From assembly GCA_025361565.1 (NCBI GenBank), contig JANYKN010000005.1:1-64000 (forward strand): a DNA stretch of 64,000 bases, in the 5' to 3' direction. The position numbers and the translations under genes were made by a program. The stretch is from Bacteroidota bacterium (GTDB taxonomy: Bacteria > Bacteroidota > Bacteroidia > Bacteroidales > NBLH01). The notes beneath the pieces were generated by a model. It worked only from the letters and a program-made list of their open reading frames with translations. It searched no databases and was not told where the DNA came from. Shown here one piece after another: positions 36,339 through 45,843 of this stretch. How positions within the stretch are numbered: the first letter of the stretch is position 1; every line of letters begins with the position of its first letter.

Positions 36339-36492
36339 ATAAATGTACTAACTATCTTTTTGTTTCTAAAAAGCGATTGGATTTATAAATAAGAAAATTC
36401 CTTATTTAAAAAAAGAATGCAATCTTTACAAAATGATTGCTGATGAAAAAATCAATAAGCTAAATAACTTTTAGAATACAAAACAATTATCA

Positions 36493-37152
36493 ATGAACAC
36501 TTTGAATATCATTCTGGCAGATAATCAGTCTTTGACCCATCATGGCATAATTGCTATAATAACTGGTAATTATGAAAATTCATTAAATATTATTTCTGTA
36601 AACACTAAGGATGAATTAAATGAAACCCTAAAATCCAGGCAAAATGATATTTTAATTATTGATTTTGAGTTGTTTGATTTTACAGATATTTCTGAAATAC
36701 GTGAAATAAAAAAAAACAACCCACAAACCGGTATATTGCTAATTACTGATATTAAATCACCAAATGAAATCCTGAAAATCGTTGATTGCGGAATTACAAA
36801 TTATGTATTAAAATCGTGTGATGCAGAGGAATTACTTGATGCATTTAAAGCCACATTAATGAAGAAAAAATACTTTTGTAACGAAATTATGGATGTTATC
36901 CTAGAATCTAAAACTTCGCAAAAAAGCAATTTTGATTCAAAACATTTAACCAATTCCGAAATTGCGATTGTAAAATTGATTACCCAGGGTTTGACTACCA
37001 AAGAAATTGCCCTACAAAAAAACTTGAGCTTTCATACCATCATCACCCACAGAAAAAATATTTTCAGAAAACTGGGAATTGGGAATACATCCGAATTGCT
37101 CATGTATGCCATAAGGGCTGGGATTATTGACACTACGGAATATTATATATAA
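36493..37152 (+). CDS. Orphan NarL/LuxR-type response regulator
   Basis: 219 residues. The receiver domain has an unusual start (IILADNQSLTHHG; a single Asp where two acids are common), the likely phosphoryl Asp in ILIIDFELFDF and the Lys in NYVLKSCD. The LuxR helix-turn-helix reads TNSEIAIVKLITQGLTTKEIALQKNLSFHTIITHRKNIFRKL. No kinase gene is adjacent. Confidence 0.88.
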   Translation: MNTLNIILADNQSLTHHGIIAIITGNYENSLNIISVNTKDELNETLKSRQNDILIIDFELFDFTDISEIREIKKNNPQTGILLITDIKSPNEILKIVDCGITNYVLKSCDAEELLDAFKATLMKKKYFCNEIMDVILESKTSQKSNFDSKHLTNSEIAIVKLITQGLTTKEIALQKNLSFHTIITHRKNIFRKLGIGNTSELLMYAIRAGIIDTTEYYI

Positions 37153-37223
37153 GAAGTGGCTGAAAATGGAAATTAGTCATTTGAAATTAGAAATTAATCA
37201 GAAGGTGGGTTCAACCACCGTAG

Positions 37224-37306
37224 AGACGCAATATTTTGCGTCTACCAAATAATCAATGAAATTGAAAATTAGGGAAAAGGTGGGTAGAGACGCAAGGCCT
37301 TGCGTC
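37224..37306. repeat. Pair of REP-like palindromes with an AGACGCAA core
   Basis: AGACGCAA/TTGCGTCT arms occur at 37224-37243 (4-nt centre TATT) and as a perfect 20-nt palindrome, AGACGCAAGGCCTTGCGTCT, at 37287-37306. Both are preceded by GGTGGGT-like sequence. The surrounding gap 37153-37590 holds no supportable gene, only these repeats and AT-rich DNA upstream of cysJ. Confidence 0.75.
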
Positions 37307-37590
37307 TAATTGAAAACACAAAAATTCGTTTAAATCAGTAACATCCGTGTCATCTGCGTTCTGAAAATAAATGAAAATCAAAACAATCACATCAGCAATT
37401 TTAACAACAAAATGGAAAACGATTTAGTGGATATTGGCCAGAGGCCGGGTAATAAACACCCATAAATACCCCTCCCTCTACCTAAATTTAGGTACAAAAG
37501 ATACCACATCAATGGTATTTACTGCACTCCTAATAGTTCTCATCTTTGCATCGCAGGAAAATCAATGCCTGCCATGTAAATTTAGACTAT

Positions 37591-39417
37591 ATGAACCAAA
37601 CCGAAGTCAATTATCTTTTGCCCTTTAGTACAGCTCAAAAAAAACTGGTCGACGATTTGTTAAACTCTTTTAATGAACAACAGCTTAGCTGGTTTGCCGG
37701 ATATTTATCAGGAATTAGCTTGCCTAGATCAGATCAAAACTCTATTGCTCAATCCCTTTCAATAAAAGGCCAACAATCGCAAACGCCAATAACCATTTTA
37801 GTTGGTTCCAGAACAAACAATGGAACTTCTATTGCAAAAAAATTGAAAGCAATAGCCGAATCAAAAGGATTTCTTGTCCACCTGGAAGACATGAACGATT
37901 ATAAACTTTCAAAACTCAAGGACGAAAAGTACTTGTTTGTGATTGTGAGTACACATGGCGAAGGAGTCCCACCACTTGCTGCCGAAGATTTCTATGAGTT
38001 TATACATGGAAAAAGGGCGCCCAAACTAAACAATACAAAATTTGCAGTTTTAGCATTGGGCGATCGTAGTTATGCGCATTTTTGTAAAACAGGAAAAGAT
38101 GTAGACAAAAAGCTTGAAGAGCTTGGTGCAGAGCGAATCTATTCAAGGATTGATTGCGATGTAGATTTTCAGTCTGCCTCAAACAGTTGGATACAAGGTA
38201 TTATTTCAAAATTGCTGGGGCAAAATGGAAATTCTTCATTACTATTTGCAAATACAAATGGTGGCAAAAAATCAGACAAATCAGAGTCACCGCAAGTAAA
38301 AGAAGCTGTGTATTCAAAATTTAATCCGTTTAAAACCCGTTTATTGGACAAAATAAAGCTAAATGGACGTGGTTCTGAAAAGGAAACTGTTCATTATGAA
38401 ATTTCACTCGAAAATTCAGGACTAAATTATGAGCCAGGAGATGCACTTGGAATTTATCCTTTCAATTCATCGCGACTTGTAAATGAGTTGCTGGATTCGC
38501 TTAAACTTGATGCTTCAACAGAAGTGGACCATGGTGAATCAAAATCGTCATTGTCCGAGGTTTTGACTCATAATCATGAACTTTCGGTTTTAACACCTGA
38601 AGTACTGACTAAATATAACGAATATGTCAAAAGCAATGAATTGAGCCAAATATTGGCAGATTCAGATAAATTAAACGAATTCATTTATGGTCGTGATTTG
38701 GTTGATCTGATTACTGAATTCCCCACAAACTTATCTGCCGAAAACCTAGTTGGAATGCTTAGAAAACTTCAACCACGATTATATTCAATCGCTTCAAGCT
38801 CAAACACGCATCCCGATGAAGTTCATTTGACCGTTGCAACAGTTAGATATAAAAACAGCCGGTACAAAGAGGGAGCATGTTCATCTTTTTTGTCCGACAG
38901 ATTGAATGATGATCAGGAAATTGCAGTCTATCTGGAAAAAAACCTCGAATTCAAACTTCCATCAGATCCAAATGCAGCAGTGATAATGGTTGGTCCGGGC
39001 ACAGGTATAGCTCCGTTCAGGGCTTTTCTTCAGGAGCGCGAAGCCAAAGACGCCAAAGGTAAAAATTGGCTTTTTTTTGGAGATCGACATTTTTCAACTG
39101 ACTTTCTTTACCAGACCGAACTGCTGAACTACCATAAGAAAGGTTTGCTGACCAAGTTAAATGTAGCTTTTTCGCGCGATACGGACAAAAAAGTATACGT
39201 ACAGCATAAAATGCTCGAACATTCAAAAGAATTGTTCAACTGGCTCGAAAATGGTGCTTATTTCTATGTTTGTGGCGATATGAAAAAAATGTGGAAAGAT
39301 GTCAATCAAACCCTTGTTGAAATCATTGCCAAAGAAAGCGGACAAGGATTGGAAGATGCACAGGAATATGTAAAACAGCTTAAGAAAAGCAGAAGGTATC
39401 AGGTGGATGTGTATTAA
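37591..39417 (+). CDS. cysJ: Sulfite reductase flavoprotein subunit (CysJ)
   Basis: 608 residues from the ATG at 37591; an upstream ATG at 37546 would add an unlikely 15 residues. An FMN-binding flavodoxin domain comes first (TILVGSRTNNGTSIAKKL, then IVSTHGEGVPPLAAEDFYEF). An FAD domain follows (LQPRLYSIASSSN, KEGACSSFLSD) and an NADPH domain (MVGPGTGIAPFRAFLQER, FFGDRH, YFYVCGDMKKMWKDV). It passes electrons from NADPH to CysI. The first flavodoxin loop reads SRTNNGT instead of the usual SQTGN. It heads the sulfite-reduction and siroheme cluster. Confidence 0.93.
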   Translation: MNQTEVNYLLPFSTAQKKLVDDLLNSFNEQQLSWFAGYLSGISLPRSDQNSIAQSLSIKGQQSQTPITILVGSRTNNGTSIAKKLKAIAESKGFLVHLEDMNDYKLSKLKDEKYLFVIVSTHGEGVPPLAAEDFYEFIHGKRAPKLNNTKFAVLALGDRSYAHFCKTGKDVDKKLEELGAERIYSRIDCDVDFQSASNSWIQGIISKLLGQNGNSSLLFANTNGGKKSDKSESPQVKEAVYSKFNPFKTRLLDKIKLNGRGSEKETVHYEISLENSGLNYEPGDALGIYPFNSSRLVNELLDSLKLDASTEVDHGESKSSLSEVLTHNHELSVLTPEVLTKYNEYVKSNELSQILADSDKLNEFIYGRDLVDLITEFPTNLSAENLVGMLRKLQPRLYSIASSSNTHPDEVHLTVATVRYKNSRYKEGACSSFLSDRLNDDQEIAVYLEKNLEFKLPSDPNAAVIMVGPGTGIAPFRAFLQEREAKDAKGKNWLFFGDRHFSTDFLYQTELLNYHKKGLLTKLNVAFSRDTDKKVYVQHKMLEHSKELFNWLENGAYFYVCGDMKKMWKDVNQTLVEIIAKESGQGLEDAQEYVKQLKKSRRYQVDVY

Positions 39418-39549
39418 GAAGTGCCTGGAGTACTTATGAATACTTGTTAAGTGCCTGGAGTTAAAATGGAAGAAATATAAGTTTTATAAATACTCATAAA
39501 TACTCATAAATACTAAGTTCCAATAACCAATTTCCAATATCTAAAATAT

Positions 39550-41247
39550 ATGAACGAAACATCAAAACCCCTCTCCGAAATAGAGATTATCAAAGATAAA
39601 AGCGATTACCTGCGTGGCACGCTAAAGGAAAGTTTGCTGGATGAAATTACTGGAGCAATTGCACATGATGATACTGTGTTGATTAAGTTTCATGGTTCGT
39701 ACCAGCAATTCGACCGCGATTTGGAAAGCGAACGAAAGCGCCAGAAACTGGAACCACTATACTCGTTCATGATACGGGTAAGGCTTCCTGGAGGTATTTC
39801 AACATCAACACAATGGTTAGCAATTGATAAACTAGCTGATACATATGCAAATAGCACCATAAAGCTTACCACACGCCAGGCTTTTCAATTCCATGGAGTT
39901 TTAAAAAACAAGCTAAAAAAAACCATTCAGGAAATAAATAATTCATTGCTCGATACCATTGCCGCTTGTGGCGATGTGAACCGAAATGTGATGTGTAACC
40001 CGAATCCGGTGCAATCTGCCTACCATTTGGAAGCTTACGAATATGCCAGAAAAATTAGCGAACACCTTACTCCTAAAACAGGTGCATATCATGAAATTTG
40101 GCTCGATAAAGAACTCGTTGCGGGAGGCGAACAAGAGATCGAACCCATTTACGGCAAAACCTATCTTCCACGTAAATTCAAAATCGCTATTGCGATTCCT
40201 CCACACAACGACAGCGATTTATTCGCCAACGATTTGGGACTGATTGCCATCGAAGAAAATGGAAAACTAACAGGTTTTAACATAGCTGTTGGAGGTGGCA
40301 TGGGTATGACTTTTGGGAACCCTGAAACTTATCCCCGGTTGGCAACAGTGATTGGATTTTGCCCCAAAGATCAGGTTGTGGATGTTACCGAAAAAATTGT
40401 GCTGGTGCAGCGTGATTATGGCAACCGATCGGACCGAAAAAATGCTCGACTGAAATATACCTTGGATAGATTGGGTGTAGAAAAATTCGCCCAGGAACTG
40501 AACAATAGACTTGTTTATGAACTTCAACCAGCCAAACCTTACCAATTCGATTCAAATGGTGATGCATACGGCTGGGAAAAAGGAATTGAAGGCAACTGGC
40601 ATCTTTCTTTGTTTATAGAAGGTGGTCGTGTTCGAGATGTTGAAAAATACAAATTAAAAACAGCTTTAAAATCGATTGCCGAAATCCATGAAGGAGATTT
40701 TCGCTTGACAGGCAACCAAAATCTGATTATTGCCAATGTTACTGAAGCTAAGAAAAAGCTATTTGAAAAAATATTAAACGAAAACGGAGTTCTTACCGAT
40801 AAAAAGTTGACCGGACTGCGGCTCAACTCCATTGCCTGTGTGGCCTTGAATACCTGTAGCCTTGCCTTTGCAGAAGCTGAGCGATATCTGCCATCGCTCA
40901 TCGATAAAATTGATGAAATTCTGATAGCCAATGGTATCGAAAACGAACCCATTGTAATAAGAATGACGGGCTGCCCAAATGGTTGTGGCCGACCATTCCT
41001 TGGAGAGATTGGGTTTGTTGGCAAAGCTCCGGGAAAATATAATTTGTATTTGGGTGCAGGATTTTCGGGCGAAAGGCTCAACAAATTATACAAAGAAAAC
41101 ATCGATGAGCAAGAGATTTTGAAAACATTAAGGCCAATATTGGAAGACTATGCAAAAAACCGATACAAATCGGAACGTTTTGGCGATTTTGTCATCCGAA
41201 AAGATTATTTGAAAGCTACTGTTCAAGGAATTGATTTTCACATTTAA
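39550..41247 (+). CDS. cysI: Sulfite reductase hemoprotein subunit (CysI)
   Basis: 565 residues, normal for CysI. Siroheme-binding residues are in [10 protein letters not shown] and the four 4Fe-4S/siroheme cysteines in [17 protein letters not shown] (C-x5-C) and [13 protein letters not shown] (C-x3-C), near 430-480. It reduces sulfite to sulfide with six electrons from CysJ in sulfur assimilation. The 132-nt gap before it holds short direct repeats (TAAGTGCCTGGAGT twice, ATAAATACTC three times). Two siroheme-synthesis genes follow. Confidence 0.95.
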   Translation: MNETSKPLSEIEIIKDKSDYLRGTLKESLLDEITGAIAHDDTVLIKFHGSYQQFDRDLESERKRQKLEPLYSFMIRVRLPGGISTSTQWLAIDKLADTYANSTIKLTTRQAFQFHGVLKNKLKKTIQEINNSLLDTIAACGDVNRNVMCNPNPVQSAYHLEAYEYARKISEHLTPKTGAYHEIWLDKELVAGGEQEIEPIYGKTYLPRKFKIAIAIPPHNDSDLFANDLGLIAIEENGKLTGFNIAVGGGMGMTFGNPETYPRLATVIGFCPKDQVVDVTEKIVLVQRDYGNRSDRKNARLKYTLDRLGVEKFAQELNNRLVYELQPAKPYQFDSNGDAYGWEKGIEGNWHLSLFIEGGRVRDVEKYKLKTALKSIAEIHEGDFRLTGNQNLIIANVTEAKKKLFEKILNENGVLTDKKLTGLRLNSIACVALNTCSLAFAEAERYLPSLIDKIDEILIANGIENEPIVIRMTGCPNGCGRPFLGEIGFVGKAPGKYNLYLGAGFSGERLNKLYKENIDEQEILKTLRPILEDYAKNRYKSERFGDFVIRKDYLKATVQGIDFHI

Positions 41248-41352
41248 AGCTATTGGATCAGAACCATTTCCACGAAATGCTTTGGAAAAGAATTAACTTA
41301 GGCAAAAAAAGGGAGTATCTGAGTATCAAATTTAATAGTAAAAAAAAGACCT

Positions 41353-41820
41353 ATGCAATTTTTACCAATCTCAATCAATATAACCAACAAAAAAATCCTA
41401 ATTATTGGTGGTGGCAGAATAGCCGGACATAAAATAGGATTTTTGGAACAATTCACAAGCAAAATTACCATTGTTGCCCTTGAAGTAATTGACTCAATTA
41501 AAGAGAAAGGATATCATTGCTCAGAAAAAGCGTACGAAAAATCAGATCTGGAAGGTGCTTTTTTAGTTTATGCTTGCACTAATATTATTGAATTAAACCT
41601 CAAAGTAAAATCTGATGCTGAAAGTCTTGGAATCTTAACAAATTTAGTCGATAATCCAAAATATTGCGACTTCGTTTCACCAGCCATTTATAAGCGCGAA
41701 CATATTACAGTTTCGGTAGGATCGAATGCGCAGGAAGTGCATAGGGCTATTGCTGTACGGAATAAAATCAGGGATTTTTTTGAACTTGATCCGTCTGTGT
41801 TTTATCAACCTTTAAAATAA
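41353..41820 (+). CDS. Precorrin-2 dehydrogenase/ferrochelatase (Met8/CysG N-terminal type)
   Basis: 155 residues, close to the length of the dehydrogenase domain alone. The Rossmann motif is LIIGGGRIAGHKIGFL and the conserved block NLVDNPKYCDFVSPAIYKRE follows. The catalytic Asp is in VDNPKYCDF. It oxidises precorrin-2 and may insert iron to give siroheme. Its position between cysI and cobA supports siroheme supply for CysI. Confidence 0.9.
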   Translation: MQFLPISINITNKKILIIGGGRIAGHKIGFLEQFTSKITIVALEVIDSIKEKGYHCSEKAYEKSDLEGAFLVYACTNIIELNLKVKSDAESLGILTNLVDNPKYCDFVSPAIYKREHITVSVGSNAQEVHRAIAVRNKIRDFFELDPSVFYQPLK

Positions 41821-41878
41821 TTTACTTGATATCAGTCAAGCTTTTATCTTTTATTGATAATCAAAATACTAAAAAAAC

Positions 41879-42862
41879 ATGAACCAATCAAAACAAATTC
41901 AATCTCAACAAAGCAATTCAATAAAAGATACAGTGACTTTAAATAAAGAACTCAAACAGCAATTTAAAAGTAATGATATCAGAACAAATTATGGAAAAGT
42001 CTGGTTGGTTGGGTTTGGGCCCGGCGATCCGGAACTGCTAACCATCAAAGGCTTGAAATTATTACAAACTGCCGATATTATTTTTTACGACGATCTGCTT
42101 AACAAAGAATATGTTGCAGAGTTCAAGGCAGAAAAAGTTTACGTGGGAAAACGAAAAGACAAACACAGTTTTGAGCAGAACGAAATCAATAAATTGATGG
42201 TTCAGGCTGCCATTTCAGGAAAAAAAGTGGTTCGGTTAAAAGGTGGCGACCCAATGATATTTGCACATGGAGGAGAAGAAATAGAATATTTGCGTCAAAA
42301 CCAAATTGAAGTAAGTATAGTTCCGGGCATTACGACAGCCCTTGCAGCAGCAGCATACACTGGAATACCGTTAACACATCGCGGTCTGGCATCTTCAGTT
42401 ACTTTTCTTTCCGGTCATTCAATAAAAAAAATGGAAATACCCAAATCGGGAACTTTGGTTCTTTATATGGGAGGTTCCAATTTACAAACCATTGCCAGTG
42501 AAGTAATTCGAAAAGGCTGGAATTCCAACACACCCGTTTTGTTGGCATACAATGTTTCGAATCCCGGCCAGGAAGAATATTATACAACATTAGAACAAAT
42601 TATTAATGAACCAAAAATCTATAAAACACCTGTTATCATTATCATGGGCGATGTGGTGAGGCTTAAAACACAAACTTATGAAACGATTGAAAAGGGCATT
42701 TTGAATGATTCGGAATCTACAACGGCAATAAATCCAATGTTCAAAGAACAAAAACCGTCAATAAATTCACTAATTCCTTCAGGTATAGAAAATTTTAAAC
42801 CACAAAAAAGCATGCATCCGGTTTCAAAACATAAGTTTGTGATTGAGAAAATTGAATCATGA
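41879..42862 (+). CDS. cobA: Uroporphyrinogen-III C-methyltransferase
   Basis: 327 residues. A ~40-residue polar N-terminal extension precedes the tetrapyrrole methylase core: VWLVGFGPGDPELLTIKG, YDDLLNKE, VGKRKDKHSFEQNEIN, VVRLKGGDPMIFAHGGEE, VPGITTALAAAAYTGIPLTHR. It methylates uroporphyrinogen III twice to precorrin-2 using S-adenosylmethionine, giving the substrate for the Met8-like gene upstream. The last ~60 residues are low-complexity. Confidence 0.94.
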   Translation: MNQSKQIQSQQSNSIKDTVTLNKELKQQFKSNDIRTNYGKVWLVGFGPGDPELLTIKGLKLLQTADIIFYDDLLNKEYVAEFKAEKVYVGKRKDKHSFEQNEINKLMVQAAISGKKVVRLKGGDPMIFAHGGEEIEYLRQNQIEVSIVPGITTALAAAAYTGIPLTHRGLASSVTFLSGHSIKKMEIPKSGTLVLYMGGSNLQTIASEVIRKGWNSNTPVLLAYNVSNPGQEEYYTTLEQIINEPKIYKTPVIIIMGDVVRLKTQTYETIEKGILNDSESTTAINPMFKEQKPSINSLIPSGIENFKPQKSMHPVSKHKFVIEKIES

Positions 42863-42936
42863 TTCTAATATTTTGTTGTGGATAAATTTCATATTATTTA
42901 GTAATTTTGATTGATAAAAATCAAAAACTAAATCCT

Positions 42937-43374
42937 ATGAAATATTTAGAAGCATTATACGGCAGTCAATATTACGAATTAACCAATAACGGAAAAAATG
43001 GATCATCAGGCAGGCTAAATGGTAATCTTTTTTTAAGTGTTTTTATTATACTTGTATTCCTTTTAATAATTGCAATTTCAATTACCTTTTCATCAGGCTT
43101 TTCTGATGCGATGAACCATCTGTTTCATAGTTTATTTGGATATTCTTCGGGTAAAACAATTGGCAGGTTATTGGCAATTCCGCTCTTGTTTATCATTTAT
43201 TTTTCTATTTCTAGAACAGTGGGTAGCGAAAGCAATTATCAAAAAATAGTAGACACATTTAATAGCTACCCCGAAGAAGAAAAGAAGAAAGCTACGATGA
43301 AAATTCTCAAACCATTTTTCATTGTACTAGGTGCCTTTTTTATACTTATGATGAGTAGTTTATTCCAACAATAA
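42937..43374 (+). CDS. Hypothetical membrane protein
   Basis: 145 residues from the ATG at 42937; the frame extends to a TTG at 42907. Three hydrophobic segments (about 35-55, 80-98 and 120-142) and a Gly/Ser/Asn-rich N-terminal stretch are visible. It is 74 nt after cobA on the same strand. Family not recognised. Confidence 0.65.
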   Translation: MKYLEALYGSQYYELTNNGKNGSSGRLNGNLFLSVFIILVFLLIIAISITFSSGFSDAMNHLFHSLFGYSSGKTIGRLLAIPLLFIIYFSISRTVGSESNYQKIVDTFNSYPEEEKKKATMKILKPFFIVLGAFFILMMSSLFQQ

Positions 43375-43506
43375 ATCTAATCTACATTGCAAAACAAGAA
43401 TAAACAAATGTGTGCAAGTTCAATTAGATATACCTGTAATTGGTAAAATATTCTGAAATAATTACAAAAATCATTATATTTAAATTTTAATTTAAATCCA
43501 ATCTAT

Positions 43507-43656
43507 ATGAAAACTAGTACAATGGTAATGATTCTGGCAATTATAATCATAGTAATATTATTGATAATTAAAGTACTCAAATGGCCATTGATAATAGCAG
43601 GTTTGGCCATTTTAGGTTATTTGGGCTATTCCTATTTAAAGAAGAAAACAAACTAA
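43507..43656 (+). CDS. Small two-helix membrane protein, 49 residues
   Basis: The ATG at 43507 opens a frame (MKTSTMVMILAIIIIVILLI...) that stops at 43654-43656. Two hydrophobic segments are separated by KVLKWP, with a basic C-terminus (YSYLKKKTN). Length and charge pattern resemble small stress or envelope membrane peptides. A strong terminator follows at 43746. Confidence 0.6.
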   Translation: MKTSTMVMILAIIIIVILLIIKVLKWPLIIAGLAILGYLGYSYLKKKTN

Positions 43657-43745
43657 TTGGATTGCTTTTTAAGTGATCCTAAATTTAATTTTGGAAGGAA
43701 TTCATTGTAATTGATTTAAATATAATTTGCTAAAGTTTTCCCTAT

Positions 43746-43779
43746 AAAAAAAGCCCGTGCTATCAAACACGGGCTTTTA
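43746..43779. terminator. Strong terminator at the left edge of the accessory island
   Basis: AAAAAAGCCCGTG (43746-43758) pairs with CACGGGCTTTT (43768-43778) around a 9-10 nt loop, with A- and T-rich flanks that allow action in both directions. A truncated mobile-element gene begins within 10 nt of its end. Confidence 0.8.
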
Positions 43780-43785
43780 AACTCT

Positions 43786-44028
43786 GTGAACCCAGAAGAA
43801 ACCGAACTTTTATTTTTTTCGCCGTCTGGCGACGGCTTAAAATGGATTGTTTCAATTGATATTGACAACTATACGCACACAGATTATTTTGAAGGTATTC
43901 GTGGATACATCGCTTCCATGTACAATTTAGAAATAGATAAATCCGGAAGGGATGTTTCAAGAGCTTGTTTTTTAGCTCACGACAAAAATGTTTTTATAAA
44001 CCCCAAATACTTAAAATATGTGTGCTAA
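43786..44028 (+). pseudogene. 3' fragment of a BT4734/VirE-N-type primase-associated gene
   Basis: The frame reads ETELLFFSPSGDGLKWIVSI ... GRDVSRACFLAHDKNVFINPKYL, the C-terminal half of the BT4734-like N-terminal domain found in Bacteroidota mobile-element primases (FtSPSGnGLKw, SGkDvSRlcf). About 80 N-terminal residues are missing and the sequence upstream is the terminator, so the gene was truncated at the junction. The only start, GTG at 43786, is probably accidental. It overlaps the following gene by 11 nt. Confidence 0.7.
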
Positions 44029-45820
44029 GAAAAACTTTAACCCCAATCATTGGAAAAATGCTGATGTTAAAAATAATTCACAGCATACAAAACCAGTAAA
44101 TAACTGCAACAATCAAAACGAAGATGTTCTTAAAGTAATTTCCGAAATTGAGAAAAGCCAAACTGATATAACCGAAAATTACGAAACCTGGTTAAAAATT
44201 GGATTTGCATTTTCTTCAGAATTTGGTGAACAAGGAAGGGATTATTTTATCAGAGTAAGCCGTTTTTACAACGGTTTTAACCAGACAATTTGTAATAAAC
44301 AGTTCGACAAATGTTTAAAATCACAACGTTCTGGGGTAACAATACGCTCTTTCTTCGAAATCGCTAAGAATGCAAACCTCAATATAAAGAATGCGAACTC
44401 CGGTAATTTAATAAATGCAGTAAAACCAGCCACACAAAATACCACTCACCTAGAAAAGCAAGAGGAAACGCCTGTTTTTCCACAATCTGTGTATGATAAT
44501 TTACCAGCATATCTTTATGATGTTTGTAAAGTTTTTAAATCCGACAGGGAAAAAGACATCGTTTTATTAGGCACAATAACTGCTTTGAGCACTTGTTTAG
44601 ATAAAGTTTACGGTTATTATAACAACGATAAAGTTTTCCCTAATTTGTATTTATATGTAACAGCCCCGGCAAGTGCAGGGAAAGGTTCATTGAAATATTG
44701 CAAAAACTTAATAAATCACATTCACGAAGATTTAAAATCATTGGGTAAAGAAATGATGAGCCTTTTTAATAGGGATACCGTACTCTACAACCTGGAGAAA
44801 AACAAAAATCCAGATACTGAAAAGCCCAAAGAACCACCTACAAAACTTTTGTTTATCCCTGCAAACATCAGTTCAACAGGAGCATTCCAATTAATAAATG
44901 ATAATGAAGGTAGAGGAATAATCTTTGAAACTGAAGGAGACACGCTGGCAAATTCTTTTAAGTCCGATTATGGTGATTATTCTGATGGATTTAGAAAAGC
45001 GTTTCATCACGAAACCATTTCATATTACAGGAGAACAAACCGCGAATATGTGGACATTTTAAAACCCAAACTATCTGCAGTTCTGACGGGAACACCAAAA
45101 CAAATTTTGACCTTAATTCCCGATACCGAAAACGGTCTGTTCTCTCGTTTTATGTTTTACAGTTTTACACTGGTACCAATTTGGAACAATGTTTTTCAAA
45201 AACAAACCAACAATGGTTTCGATGAATATTTTAACAAGCTAGGTGAGCGATTCTATATACTATATCAGGAATTCAAAAAATCAAATGAAATTGAATTTCT
45301 TTTTACAGACAGTCAGCAAATGCAATTCAATCAATACTTTGAGAAAAACCAGGCTGATTTTATAAGCTTATTGGGTGATGAAGCTGTCGCTTCAGTTCGT
45401 CGATTAGGCCTAATCTTTTTTAGAATTGCAATGATACTTTCAACAATGCGGATTTTTGAAACAACAGAATTAGCTAGTCCATTGTATTGTGATAATACCG
45501 ACTTTGAAAACACAAAGCAAATCATTGACATTCTTTTGCAACATTCAAAAAAAATGTTTTTGTACATCAAATCAAACAACCCGGATATGGTTGCCGATAA
45601 TATGAAAACCAAATTCTTTGAACAATTACCAAATGAATTTTCACGACAACAGGCGATTGACATTGCAAAATCGTTGGAAATATCTGAACGCACAGCTGAT
45701 AAATATCTTAAATCATTCATTGGTAAATATTTAGAAAGGGCAAATACTTATGGTCACTATAAAAAGGCAGCCGTGCAAAGTGTGCAAACTGAACAAAGTG
45801 TGCAAAGTATCCAAATCTGA
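44018..45820 (+). CDS. DUF3987 protein with PriCT-2-like N-terminus (mobile-element primase/helicase type)
   Basis: 600 residues. Residues ~35-120 look like a PriCT-2 primase C-terminal domain (YETWLKIGFAFSSEFGEQGRDYFIRVSRFY). Residues ~150-520 are DUF3987, with a Walker-A-like APASAGKGSLKYCKNL near 220 and an acidic strand near 305 (GIIFETEGDTLANSF). A C-terminal helix-turn-helix-like region (SRQQAIDIAKSLEISERTADKYLKSF) precedes a VQSVQ-type repetitive tail. Such proteins accompany replication genes of phages and integrative elements. With the truncated gene before it, this is a mobile-element remnant. Confidence 0.8.
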   Translation: MCAKKNFNPNHWKNADVKNNSQHTKPVNNCNNQNEDVLKVISEIEKSQTDITENYETWLKIGFAFSSEFGEQGRDYFIRVSRFYNGFNQTICNKQFDKCLKSQRSGVTIRSFFEIAKNANLNIKNANSGNLINAVKPATQNTTHLEKQEETPVFPQSVYDNLPAYLYDVCKVFKSDREKDIVLLGTITALSTCLDKVYGYYNNDKVFPNLYLYVTAPASAGKGSLKYCKNLINHIHEDLKSLGKEMMSLFNRDTVLYNLEKNKNPDTEKPKEPPTKLLFIPANISSTGAFQLINDNEGRGIIFETEGDTLANSFKSDYGDYSDGFRKAFHHETISYYRRTNREYVDILKPKLSAVLTGTPKQILTLIPDTENGLFSRFMFYSFTLVPIWNNVFQKQTNNGFDEYFNKLGERFYILYQEFKKSNEIEFLFTDSQQMQFNQYFEKNQADFISLLGDEAVASVRRLGLIFFRIAMILSTMRIFETTELASPLYCDNTDFENTKQIIDILLQHSKKMFLYIKSNNPDMVADNMKTKFFEQLPNEFSRQQAIDIAKSLEISERTADKYLKSFIGKYLERANTYGHYKKAAVQSVQTEQSVQSIQI

Positions 45821-45843
45821 CACTTTGAACTTTGCACACTTTG
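45794..45843. repeat. 15-bp inverted repeat and iteron-like repeats over the DUF3987 stop
   Basis: CAAAGTGTGCAAAGT (45794-45808) and ACTTTGCACACTTTG (45829-45843) are perfectly complementary with a 20-nt loop that contains the stop codon. GTGCAAA recurs several more times between 45773 and 45872. It may be a terminator, or iterons of an old replication origin. Confidence 0.7.

Noticed and set aside
40539-41102. 187-codon antisense frame in cysI
   Set aside because: It is a shadow of a strongly conserved gene. The 159-codon frame antisense to dinD (50517-50996), the 146-codon frame in the MCP (34218-34658) and the 129-codon frame at 45331-45720 were rejected likewise.
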